A DNA stretch of 5,385 nucleotides, from contig CAMPJH010000111.1 of the NCBI GenBank assembly GCA_946886845.1, positions 1 to 5,385 on the forward strand, written 5' to 3'. Source of the DNA: an uncultured Sphingomonas sp. (GTDB lineage Bacteria > Pseudomonadota > Alphaproteobacteria > Sphingomonadales > Sphingomonadaceae). The position numbers were made by a program, and so were the translations under genes. The notes beneath the pieces were generated by a model. The model saw nothing but the letters and a program-made list of their open reading frames with translations, had not been told where the DNA came from and searched no databases. Position 1 is the stretch's first letter. Every line of letters begins with the position of its first letter. Of this stretch, positions 1 to 5,385 are shown in pieces.

Positions 1-2
1 CG

Positions 3-329
3 AACACCCCCTGCGGCCGAATCGCCGCCAGCGGCTGGCACACCTGCGCGATGACGATGGCGGTAATCGCCCGCTATGTGGTCAAGGACGAGCAGGCCGG
101 TATCGGCTCGCCCGGGGTCGACGAGCTGCGCTGGCTAAAGCCGGTTTATCCTGGCGACACCTTGCACGTGCGCGGCAAGATCATCGAAACCCGGCCGTCG
201 CGGAGCAAGCCGGAAATCGGCTCGTTCCGGACCGAGACGATCGTCACCAACCAGGACGATGACCCGGTCATGCGGTTCACGTCGATCGTCCTGATGCGCC
301 GGCGCCCGCAGGGGGACGCAGCCGCCTAG
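3..329 (+). CDS. MaoC-like acyl dehydratase, C-terminal part (5' end outside window)
   Basis: The reading frame is open from the window edge and ends at TAG 327-329, giving 108 visible residues. An in-frame ATG at 51 is internal: conserved family sequence (ASGWHTCAM) lies before it, so the true start is upstream of the window. The ASGWH stretch on the central helix, the SPGVDELRWLKPVYPGDTL segment and the closing strand VMRFTSIVLMRR match the second half of the single hot-dog fold of MaoC-type (R)-specific enoyl-CoA hydratases. Known family members hydrate or dehydrate acyl-CoA thioesters in the cytoplasm. The catalytic Asp/His motif sits in the N-terminal half and cannot be seen here, so activity and substrate are not shown. 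The gene converges on the lipoprotein gene and shares the bases CTAG with it. Confidence 0.85.
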   Translation, partial: NTPCGRIAASGWHTCAMTMAVIARYVVKDEQAGIGSPGVDELRWLKPVYPGDTLHVRGKIIETRPSRSKPEIGSFRTETIVTNQDDDPVMRFTSIVLMRRRPQGDAAA

Positions 330-883
330 TCGTCGTCGCCGGTTCGGTCGCGGCGGTCGCGCGTGGTGCGCGTCGTGATTCGGTCGGCCCGGCGCTGCTG
401 CACACGCTGTTGGCTGGCCTCGCGGCGTTCGGCGCGCTCCTCGATCCTGGTCGCACGCCGCTCGGCTTGCTGGCGGTTGAAGTCGCTCCACTGCGGGGTC
501 AGCGTTCGATTCTGCTTTTTGGCTTCGGCTTCCGCGCGCTCGCGCCGCTCCGTCCAGTAGCGCCGATGCGCGTCGCTCCACCGGTGCGCCCGGCGATAAC
601 GGTCGTACACATAGTAACCGGTGCCCGGATAATAATAATCGCCGTACCAGCCGTAGTAGGAACTGCCGCAGCCGTAGCCGGAGCCGTAGCCGCCATAGCC
701 GCCGTACCCGCCATAACCGCCGTAGGGGCTGTAGCAGCTGCCGTAGCCGCCATAGCCCGAGCCATAACCGACTCCGACGGAAAGCCCGCCGAGCCCGCCG
801 TAGCCGCCATATCCACCATAGCCATAAGCGCAGCCGCCGAGCGCGGTCGCTCCGGCAATCAGAATTGCAAGACGCGTACGCAT
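326..883 (-). CDS. Putative Gly/Tyr-rich lipoprotein with basic C-terminal half
   Basis: The product is 185 residues. Residues 1-17 form a short basic and hydrophobic leader ending in L15-G16-G17-C18, an acceptable lipobox, so export and lipid attachment at Cys18 are likely. Residues 19-80 are almost all Gly, Tyr and Ser, with YGG triplets at 22-30 and four in a row at 54-65, plus cysteines at 50 and 72. Residues 86-111 are aromatic and basic (GYYVYDRYRRAHRW). From about 112 to the end the chain is rich in Arg, Glu, Gln and Ala, probably helical, and ends in TGDDD. I chose ATG 883 over the adjoining GTG 886 because GAGGAGG lies 7 nt before the ATG and only 4 nt before the GTG. I recognise no enzymatic domain; an envelope or surface role is inference. 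The composition could make homology searches misleading. The strong Shine-Dalgarno, lipobox and upstream -10 box argue that it is a real gene rather than a high-GC artefact. Confidence 0.75.
   Translation of the reverse strand: MRTRLAILIAGATALGGCAYGYGGYGGYGGLGGLSVGVGYGSGYGGYGSCYSPYGGYGGYGGYGGYGSGYGCGSSYYGWYGDYYYPGTGYYVYDRYRRAHRWSDAHRRYWTERRERAEAEAKKQNRTLTPQWSDFNRQQAERRATRIEERAERREASQQRVQQRRADRITTRTTRDRRDRTGDDD
644..826 (-). repeat. Low-complexity Gly-Gly-Tyr coding repeat
   Basis: On the plus strand this stretch is dominated by near-repeats of ccgccata and ccgccgta, the complement of Tyr-Gly-Gly codon triplets. It encodes residues 20-80 of the putative lipoprotein. The 9-bp period is imperfect because Tyr uses both TAT and TAC and Gly codons vary. 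That suggests selection for the peptide pattern rather than a very recent slippage expansion. Confidence 0.8.
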
Positions 884-890
884 CACTCCG

Positions 891-897
891 CCTCCTC
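891..897 (-). promoter_or_regulatory. Shine-Dalgarno deciding the lipoprotein start
   Basis: GAGGAGG reads leftward and is followed by 7 nt and then ATG 883. It is the strongest Shine-Dalgarno in the window and favours ATG 883 over the adjacent GTG 886. Confidence 0.7.
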
Positions 898-907
898 AAT
901 ACGCGAG

Positions 908-916
908 GTTATACCA
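908..916 (-). promoter_or_regulatory. Candidate extended -10 promoter for the lipoprotein gene
   Basis: On the minus strand TGG precedes TATAAC, giving an extended -10 (TGn plus a box matching 5 of 6 consensus bases). No convincing -35 lies 16-18 nt upstream, which is typical of extended -10 promoters. Transcription would start near 901, leaving a short leader carrying the Shine-Dalgarno. The rest of the 103-bp spacer 887-989 shows no gene and no T-tailed terminator after petC, so read-through from the pet operon is also possible. Confidence 0.45.
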
Positions 917-989
917 TTAAATCCGTGGGGAGATTGCGCGTTCCACCATTTCGCCGCGATGAATGACCGTTGACCTCAGCTCGGACCGG

Positions 990-1916
990 TTAGGGCGTGA
1001 CTCCGGCCTTCTTGCTGGCGCGGCGCCGCTTCGCCTTGTTCTTCGGGTCGAGCGGGCCGGTGACCCGGACCTTGCGCTTCGCCTCCGCCCAGATGTTGCG
1101 ATAGGCCAGATAGCCGAGCACGGTTCCGAACAGCAGGAATACGACCACCGCGAAACCGTAGGAATGGCGGCGAGTCAGGCTCGGCTCGGCGGCCCACACC
1201 AGGAAGGCGCTGACGTCCTTGGCCATCTGGTCGACGGTCGGTGCCGGATTGCCCGGCGCGTAGGTCACTTGGCCGTCGGCGGTCAGCGGCGGCGGCATGG
1301 CGATGTTCAAATTGGCGAAATAGGGATTGAAATAGAGTCCTTGCGGGGTCTTCGCGCTCGGGAACTTGTGGACCAGCTCGGCCGGCTGCTGCTGATAGCC
1401 GGTCAGCAGCGAATAGACGTAGGCGGCGCCGCCTTCGCGCGCCTTGGTGATCAGCGACAGGTCGGGCGGAAGCGCGTTGTTGTTGGCCGCTCGCGCCGCG
1501 ATTTCGTTCGGATAGGGAGCCGGGAAGCGGTCGGACGGGATCGCCTTGCGGGTGGCCGGCTCGCCGGTTTCCGGGTTGATGCTCGGCACCTCGATCGGCC
1601 ACTGGTCGGCGATCGCCCGCACCTCGGCCTCGCCATAGCCGAGCTCCTCGAGGTTGCGGAACGCGACCTGCTCGAGCCCGTGGCAGGCGGCGCAGACCTC
1701 CTTGTAGACCTGGAAGCCGCGCTGCAGCTGCTGGTTGTCGAAATGGCCGAACGGCCCGTCGCTCGCCAAATGGAGCGGCTTGGGATGCTTGTGGAACTCT
1801 TCCTCTGCAAGCGGCTCGGGCGGATTGTCGAAATAATCCTTCGCGCCCGAAAACAGGGAGATCAGCAACACGCCGACGAAGGCAATTCCGACAAAGCGAG
1901 CAATCCAGCGGATCAT
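990..1916 (-). CDS. petC: Cytochrome c1 of the bc1 complex
   Basis: This 308-residue protein is the c-type haem subunit of complex III. It takes electrons from the Rieske centre and passes them to a soluble or membrane cytochrome c on the periplasmic side. The haem attachment motif CAACH is at residues 75-79 and the axial methionine is M207 in NIAMPPPL. The conserved QRGFQVYKEVCAACH context is family-typical. A C-terminal membrane anchor spans about 253-272 and is followed by a very basic cytoplasmic tail (KNKAKRRRASKK). The N-terminal hydrophobic segment (about 4-22) directs export; a clear AxA cleavage site is lacking, with SGA at 23-25 the best candidate. Length is in the usual range for bacterial c1. 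ATG 1916 follows a Shine-Dalgarno overlapping the petB stop. It is the last gene of the pet operon, 15 bp behind petB. Confidence 0.97.
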   Translation of the reverse strand: MIRWIARFVGIAFVGVLLISLFSGAKDYFDNPPEPLAEEEFHKHPKPLHLASDGPFGHFDNQQLQRGFQVYKEVCAACHGLEQVAFRNLEELGYGEAEVRAIADQWPIEVPSINPETGEPATRKAIPSDRFPAPYPNEIAARAANNNALPPDLSLITKAREGGAAYVYSLLTGYQQQPAELVHKFPSAKTPQGLYFNPYFANLNIAMPPPLTADGQVTYAPGNPAPTVDQMAKDVSAFLVWAAEPSLTRRHSYGFAVVVFLLFGTVLGYLAYRNIWAEAKRKVRVTGPLDPKNKAKRRRASKKAGVTP

Positions 1917-1926
1917 GTCTGATTAG

Positions 1927-1934
1927 CTCCCTTA
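1927..1934 (-). promoter_or_regulatory. petC Shine-Dalgarno overlapping the petB stop codon
   Basis: On the minus strand the petB stop TAA (1934-1932) runs directly into GGGAG (1931-1927), forming TAAGGGAG. The petC ATG follows after 10 nt. This arrangement suits translational coupling of cytochrome b and c1. Confidence 0.65.
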
Positions 1935-3236
1935 GTCCGCGACTGTCGTTGTGCCGGGCTCGACGCCGACGGGAGCAGCTTCCTGCTTCTCGCCATGCAG
2001 TACCGACTGGGTGATAGAATTCGGCAGCGGCAGGGTCCGCTCATATTTCGAGATGAGCGGCAGGATGATCAGGAAGTGTGCGAAATAATAAGCGGTGGCG
2101 ATCTGGCCGATGGCGATCCACGGCTGGACCACCGGCTTCATCCCGCACAGGCCGAGGACGAACACGTCGATCACCAGCAGCCAGAAGAAGCGCTTGAACA
2201 CCGGCCGGTAGCTGCCCGAGCGCACCGGCGACCTGTCGAGCCACGGCAGGAAGAACAGCAGCAGGATCGAGGCGAACATCGCCAGCACGCCCCACAGCTT
2301 GGCTTCGAGGATGAAGTCGACCGTGAAGGCGCGGAGGATCGCGTAGAACGGCCAGAAATACCATTCCGGGACGATGTGCGCCGGAGTCGCTAGCGGGTTG
2401 GCCGGAATGTAATTGTCCGGATGGCCGAGCGCGTTGGGCGCGAAATAGACAACCATCGCATAGAGCAGCAGGACGCCGGCCGCGAACCAGCCGTCCTTGG
2501 CGGTGTAGAACGGATGGAACGGCAAGGTGTCTTTCTCATCCTTGACGTCGACCCCGGTCGGGTTGCCCGAGCCCGGGATGTGCAGCGCCCAGATGTGGAG
2601 GATGACCACCGCGGCGATCACGAACGGCAGCAGGTAATGGAGCGAGAAGAAGCGGGTCAGCGATGCCTGGTCGGGAGCGAAGCCCCCCAACAGCCATACC
2701 CGGAGCGGCTCGCCGATGACCGGGAAGGCCGAGAAGAAGCCGGTGATGACCTGCGCGCCCCAATAGCTCATCTGGCCCCACGGCAGGACGTAGCCGAGGA
2801 ACGCCGTCGCCATCATCAGCAAATAGATCACCAGCCCGAGCATCCACACCAGCTCGCGCGGCGCCTTGTAGCTGCCGTAATAGAGACCGCGGAAAATATG
2901 GATGTAGGTGACGATGAAGAAGAAGCTGGCGCCGTTGGAGTGGGCATAGCGGAGCAGCCAGCCGGCGTTGACGTCGCGCATGATGTGCTCGACCGAATTG
3001 AAGGCGCCGTCGGCGGTCGCGTAATACCACATCGCCAGCACGATTCCGGTGACGATCTGGATGACCAGGAAGACCCCGGCGAGGACTCCGAAATTCCACC
3101 AGTAATTGAGGTTGCGCGGCACCGGATAGCCGCCGCCGACAGCGCCGTAGGCCAGGCGCGGGAGCGGCAGCCGCTCGTCGAGCCAGCGCATGAACGGGCT
3201 CTTGGGTTCGTAGGTCTTGGCCCAGGAAAAGCTCAT
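1932..3236 (-). CDS. petB: Cytochrome b of the bc1 complex
   Basis: This 434-residue integral membrane protein carries haems bL and bH and both quinone sites of complex III. The four haem ligands are H99 (RYAHSNGAS), H113 (YIHIFRG), H200 (FSLHYLLPF) and H214 (ILHIWALH). The 14-residue spacing within each pair is the spacing expected for the bc1 type. The PEWY motif of the quinol-oxidation site is at 290-293 and the [10 protein letters not shown] segment at 148-157. About eight membrane spans can be placed (roughly 47-70, 101-121, 131-151, 198-220, 249-269, 312-333, 348-367, 376-395). The single chain contains both N- and C-terminal domains, unlike the split b6/subunit IV of photosynthetic b6f. 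The tail after about 415 is hydrophilic. It begins 18 bp after petA; GGGGGAG and AGAGG lie in that gap as possible ribosome sites. I use petB for the middle gene of petABC (also called fbcB). Confidence 0.98.
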   Translation of the reverse strand: MSFSWAKTYEPKSPFMRWLDERLPLPRLAYGAVGGGYPVPRNLNYWWNFGVLAGVFLVIQIVTGIVLAMWYYATADGAFNSVEHIMRDVNAGWLLRYAHSNGASFFFIVTYIHIFRGLYYGSYKAPRELVWMLGLVIYLLMMATAFLGYVLPWGQMSYWGAQVITGFFSAFPVIGEPLRVWLLGGFAPDQASLTRFFSLHYLLPFVIAAVVILHIWALHIPGSGNPTGVDVKDEKDTLPFHPFYTAKDGWFAAGVLLLYAMVVYFAPNALGHPDNYIPANPLATPAHIVPEWYFWPFYAILRAFTVDFILEAKLWGVLAMFASILLLFFLPWLDRSPVRSGSYRPVFKRFFWLLVIDVFVLGLCGMKPVVQPWIAIGQIATAYYFAHFLIILPLISKYERTLPLPNSITQSVLHGEKQEAAPVGVEPGTTTVAD

Positions 3237-3254
3237 GTCCTCTTGCTCTCCCCC

Positions 3255-3803
3255 CTAGCCGATCCGGACCGTGGTCGGCGTCGTGAATTCATAGTCGGGA
3301 ACGAACAGGTTCTTCGGCGCCGGCCCGGTGCGGATCCGCGCCGCCGTGTCGTAGGCCGAGCCGTGGCACGGGCAGAAATAGCCGCCGTACGGACCCTTGT
3401 TCTCGCCCTCGCCGATGCCGAGCGGGACGCAGCCGAGGTGGGTGCAGACGCCGAGCGTGATCAGCCAGTTCGGCTTGCCCGGCTTGGTCCGCTGGGCCAG
3501 CGTCTGCGGATCGCGAAGCTCGCTCAGCGGCACCGCGTTCGCTTCCTCGATCTCGCGCGGCATCAGGTTGCGGACGAACACCGGCTGCTTGCGCCAGACC
3601 GTCTTGATGCCCTGCCCCGGCTGGATCTTGGAGACGTCGACCTCGGTCGTCGACAGCGCCAGCACGTCGGCCGGCGGCGCCATTTGCACCAGCAGCGGGG
3701 CGATCGCCGCGACCGTGCCGACGCCGGCAAAGCTGACCGCGGCAACATTGAGGAAATCGCGGCGGCGAACGCCATCGCCAGCCGTAACCGGAACGTCAGC
3801 CAT
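3255..3803 (-). CDS. petA: Rieske iron-sulfur subunit of the bc1 complex
   Basis: This 182-residue subunit carries the [2Fe-2S] cluster that accepts the first electron from ubiquinol. Box I, CTHLGC, is at 120-125 and box II, CPCHGS, at 144-149. By family knowledge C120, H122, C144 and H147 bind the cluster and C125-C146 form the disulfide. S149 and Y151 (GSAYD), which raise the redox potential in this family, are kept. The N-terminus has a Tat-type motif, RRRDFLN at 13-19, followed by a hydrophobic anchor at about 20-42 and a hinge (APPADVLAL). The frame stays open far upstream to 4775, but that part is antisense-like sequence over the transporter gene. ATG 3803 gives the normal length and places the Tat motif near the N-terminus, with AGGG 5 nt ahead. 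It is the first gene of the operon. Confidence 0.97.
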   Translation of the reverse strand: MADVPVTAGDGVRRRDFLNVAAVSFAGVGTVAAIAPLLVQMAPPADVLALSTTEVDVSKIQPGQGIKTVWRKQPVFVRNLMPREIEEANAVPLSELRDPQTLAQRTKPGKPNWLITLGVCTHLGCVPLGIGEGENKGPYGGYFCPCHGSAYDTAARIRTGPAPKNLFVPDYEFTTPTTVRIG

Positions 3804-3824
3804 GCTTACCCTATGACTAGTGGC

Positions 3825-3862
3825 GGCCCGCCAGCGGGGCCCCCTAAGGCGATTGGCGGGCC
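3825..3862. repeat. Perfect 9-bp inverted repeat in the pet leader
   Basis: GGCCCGCCA (3825-3833) and TGGCGGGCC (3854-3862) are exact reverse complements separated by 20 bp. The loop holds the 8-bp palindrome GGGGCCCC (3836-3843). In RNA this would form a GC-rich hairpin between the transporter stop and the petA start. No T-run follows on the minus strand, so it is not a classical intrinsic terminator. It could be a leader structure, a 3' end stabiliser for the transporter mRNA, or chance in GC-rich DNA. Confidence 0.6.
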
Positions 3863-3890
3863 TGATAGCGGCGGGTTCGGAGGTTGTGAA
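3862..3890 (-). promoter_or_regulatory. Candidate sigma-70 promoter of petABC
   Basis: On the minus strand TTCACA (3890-3885, 5 of 6 matches to TTGACA) and TATCAG (3867-3862, 4 of 6 to TATAAT) are separated by exactly 17 bp. Transcription would start near 3855, about 50 nt before the petA ATG, inside the inverted repeat. It lies in the only sizeable gap upstream of the operon. Confidence 0.4.
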
Positions 3891-3904
3891 GGGGCGGTTT
3901 TCGC

Positions 3905-4801
3905 TTACTGGCCGCCGGCCAGAGTTGCCGCCGCCAGCGCCTCGCTCTCGCGGCGTCCGCCGAACGCCGCCTTGAGCATCACCAGTGCGGCGTAGAGCAC
4001 GACCACCATGACCAGCCAGCGCAACAGATCTAGCGGCATGTTTTTGACCAGGAATGCGGCGACAAACACCGCCGGGATGCCGCCCAAGGTGATGCCGATG
4101 GCGATCTTCAGGTCGATCTGGCCAAGGTTGATGTGGCGGATGCTCGCGCCGGCGCCGCACAGGCCGGCACCCGCCGCCATGATCGGGAAGCACAGCTTCG
4201 GGTCCATGCCCATCAGGCTTAGCATCACCAACGTCGGGGCATAATTGCCGACTCCGAAGTTGAGCAGCAGGCCGAACAGGAAATTGGCGGCGATGGCGAC
4301 GATCATCAGGTTGAGCGGCAAGCCGGTGGCGGTGCCGCCGCCCGGCATCATGTCGAGGTTGTTGACCGCATAGAGCGCCGCCGCCAGCAGCAAGGCGACC
4401 GCAACCACCAGCTGCACCACCCACAAGCGCACCTTGCCGACCAGAGGCGCGCCCATCAGCCCTCCCATCAGCAGGGCGATGACGCAGCCCACCAGGAGCA
4501 CCGGCTCGACCATCACGCCGAGCAGGATGAGGAAGATGAAGCCCTGGAGCATCGCCGGCGGCGTATGGCCGACCAGCATTGTGCAGGGGATCAGCCGGTC
4601 GGGCACCAGCCGGCGGAACTTGAGCCAGGCCATGGTCGGAGCGAACGAGCCGATCCCGAGCGTGTCGAAGAAGTTGGTGATCGCACCGAGAACGGCTGCC
4701 TCTCCGCTCGGCACGACCCGCTCGGCGACCGCCGAGCGAATCAGAACCACGGCATAAAACAGGATCGCCAGGCACAGCGGAACCAGAAGCGCGATCAGCA
4801 T
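3905..4801 (-). CDS. TSUP (TauE/SafE) family membrane transporter
   Basis: This 298-residue, very hydrophobic protein has about eight predicted membrane spans. It shows the two-fold internal duplication typical of the family: residues 43-56 (NFFDTLGIGSFAPT) resemble 178-190 (LLLNFGVGNYAPT), each near the start of a half. TSUP proteins move small anions, often sulfur compounds such as sulfite, sulfoacetate or thiosulfate, across the inner membrane. The substrate here cannot be read from the sequence. ATG 4801 is supported by GGAAGGGGG ending 5 nt upstream; the frame continues open to 5362 only as antisense sequence over hemF. It is transcribed away from hemF and toward petA, with a 101-bp gap before petA, so it may share transcripts with the pet operon or end at the leader hairpin. 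The C-terminal tail (GGRRESEALAAATLAGGQ) is hydrophilic and variable-looking. Confidence 0.88.
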   Translation of the reverse strand: MLIALLVPLCLAILFYAVVLIRSAVAERVVPSGEAAVLGAITNFFDTLGIGSFAPTMAWLKFRRLVPDRLIPCTMLVGHTPPAMLQGFIFLILLGVMVEPVLLVGCVIALLMGGLMGAPLVGKVRLWVVQLVVAVALLLAAALYAVNNLDMMPGGGTATGLPLNLMIVAIAANFLFGLLLNFGVGNYAPTLVMLSLMGMDPKLCFPIMAAGAGLCGAGASIRHINLGQIDLKIAIGITLGGIPAVFVAAFLVKNMPLDLLRWLVMVVVLYAALVMLKAAFGGRRESEALAAATLAGGQ

Positions 4802-4806
4802 GGCTG

Positions 4807-4815
4807 CCCCCTTCC
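4807..4815 (-). promoter_or_regulatory. Shine-Dalgarno fixing the transporter start
   Basis: GGAAGGGGG on the minus strand is followed by 5 nt and ATG 4801. It rules against the longer open frame that extends to 5362. Confidence 0.6.
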
Positions 4816-4821
4816 GAGCCG

Positions 4822-4835
4822 CGGACGATCGTTCG
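4822..4835. repeat. Imperfect palindrome between the divergent transporter and hemF genes
   Basis: CGGACGATCGTTCG has a perfect 8-bp core, ACGATCGT (4825-4832), and is symmetric across 14 bp except for one mismatched pair. It sits in the 75-bp divergent spacer 4802-4876, where an operator could act on both genes. No regulator is known to bind it from this sequence, and palindromes of this size also arise by chance. Confidence 0.35.
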
Positions 4836-4876
4836 GCTTGTAGATGATCGGGATGTCCTTCGCTACACGGCTCCCC

Positions 4877-5385
4877 ATGCTCGTCCTCGACCACCAGCAA
4901 AAGTCTGCCAGGGACTGGTTCGAAAGCCTTCGCGACCGGATTTGCGCTGCCTTTGAAGCGATCGAGCGCGAGGCCGGATCGGACGCCGCCTTCGTCCGCA
5001 CGCCATGGGAACGGCCCGACGAAAGCGGCAGGTCGGGCGGTGGCGGCGTGCGTGCGCAAATGAACGGCAAGGTGTTCGAAAAGGTCGGGGTCAACGTCTC
5101 GACCGTCGGCGGGGAATTCTCGCCCGAGTTCGCCGCCACCATCTTCGGCGCCGGCGAGAACGAACCGACTTTCTTCGCCACCGGCATCAGCCTGGTCGCC
5201 CACATGGCCAACCCGCACGTGCCGGCGGTCCACATGAACACGCGTTTCCTCACGACCACCCGGCGCTGGTTCGGTGGCGGCGCCGACCTCAACCCGGCGA
5301 TCCCCTATGCGGAAGATACCGACGCCTTCCACGCCCGGCTGCGCGCCGCCTGCGCCGCCCACGACCCGACCTTCTATCCGCGCTT
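4877..5385 (+). CDS. hemF: Oxygen-dependent coproporphyrinogen III oxidase, N-terminal part (3' end outside window)
   Basis: The frame encodes 169 residues and is still open at the window end. The enzyme oxidatively decarboxylates coproporphyrinogen III to protoporphyrinogen IX with O2, a late step of haem synthesis in the cytoplasm. Diagnostic segments in order are the N-terminal helix (RDWFESLRDRICAAFE), the Gly-rich GRSGGGGVR, FEKVGVNVS, ISLVAHMANPHVPAVHMNTRF and RWFGGGADLNP. By alignment from memory with E. coli HemF, S105, H109, H119 and N121-R123 match substrate-binding or catalytic positions S92, H96, H106 and N108-R110. ADLNP replaces the more usual DLTP. The start is uncertain: in-frame ATGs also occur at 4844 and 4853 and none has a good Shine-Dalgarno. 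I chose 4877 because it gives the family-like N-terminus MLVLDHQQ. The gene is divergent from the TSUP gene and functionally linked to the nearby cytochromes through haem. Confidence 0.95.
   Translation, partial: MLVLDHQQKSARDWFESLRDRICAAFEAIEREAGSDAAFVRTPWERPDESGRSGGGGVRAQMNGKVFEKVGVNVSTVGGEFSPEFAATIFGAGENEPTFFATGISLVAHMANPHVPAVHMNTRFLTTTRRWFGGGADLNPAIPYAEDTDAFHARLRAACAAHDPTFYPR

Noticed and set aside
135..899. Arg/Leu-rich minus-strand frame overlapping the lipoprotein and dehydratase genes
   Set aside because: It is a frame-shifted reading of the YGG repeat region with extreme Arg/Leu content, and it runs antisense into the dehydratase.
410..973. Ala/Val-rich plus-strand frame opposite the lipoprotein gene, resembling a membrane protein
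   Set aside because: Its hydrophobic look comes from reading Gly/Tyr codons in reverse. The minus-strand gene has the lipobox, Shine-Dalgarno and -10 box, and no comparable start signal exists on the plus strand.
961..990. Possible terminator downstream of petC
   Set aside because: Short complementary pieces (GACC and GGTC, ACCGGT) occur but form no convincing stem, and no T-run follows on the minus strand.
963..1922. A 319-codon open frame on the plus strand antisense to cytochrome c1
   Set aside because: It mirrors the whole petC gene, its composition is antisense-like, and it shows no recognisable domain or ribosome site.
3825..3862. Reading the leader inverted repeat as an intrinsic terminator
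   Set aside because: The stem is strong, but the 20-nt loop is long and no T-run follows on either strand.
2421..3995. A 524-codon open frame on the plus strand antisense to cytochrome b and the Rieske gene
   Set aside because: It covers two certain genes in reverse. Its product is rich in Arg, Asp, Glu and Gly with no membrane or domain pattern, as expected of antisense frames in GC-rich DNA.
3804..4775. N-terminal extension of the Rieske frame to 4775, suggesting a fusion protein
   Set aside because: The extension is out of frame with, and overlaps, the clear TSUP gene. The Tat motif sits correctly only when ATG 3803 is the start.
4802..5362. N-terminal extension of the transporter frame over hemF
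   Set aside because: It is antisense to conserved hemF coding sequence, and ATG 4801 has its own strong Shine-Dalgarno.

Overview
This is a GC-rich bacterial window that looks alphaproteobacterial, most likely sphingomonad. The petA-petB-petC order, the haem-ligand spacing in cytochrome b, the Tat-type Rieske leader and the style of the cytochrome c1 N-terminus all suggest this. The lineage call is inference from protein style, not a database result. There are six protein-coding genes, two of them cut by the window edges. I see no RNA gene, mobile element or CRISPR array.

Left edge (1-989): the C-terminal half of a MaoC-like acyl dehydratase runs rightward and meets a leftward gene head-on. 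The two stop codons share one CTAG. The leftward gene encodes an unusual 185-residue putative lipoprotein with a Gly/Tyr-rich N-terminal half and a strongly basic, probably helical C-terminal half. A 103-bp spacer behind it carries a good Shine-Dalgarno and an extended -10 box.

Centre (990-3803, minus strand): a complete, compact operon for the three catalytic subunits of the cytochrome bc1 complex (respiratory complex III). The order is Rieske iron-sulfur protein (petA), cytochrome b (petB), cytochrome c1 (petC), with gaps of 18 and 15 bp. All cofactor ligands expected in the three proteins are present, so the complex should oxidise ubiquinol and reduce cytochrome c. The roughly 100-bp leader upstream of petA holds a plausible sigma-70 promoter and a perfect 9-bp inverted repeat.

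Right edge (3905-5385): a TSUP (TauE/SafE) family membrane transporter lies upstream of petA on the same strand. It is divergent from the start of hemF, the oxygen-dependent coproporphyrinogen III oxidase of haem synthesis, which runs off the window. HemF supplies the haem pathway on which cytochromes b and c1 depend, so the neighbourhood has an aerobic respiration theme. The transporter's substrate and its link to that theme are unknown.

I did not find a new biological system. The second-look items are the odd lipoprotein, the CTAG overlap of converging genes, the structured pet leader, the TSUP gene between hemF and pet, and the unclear hemF start.
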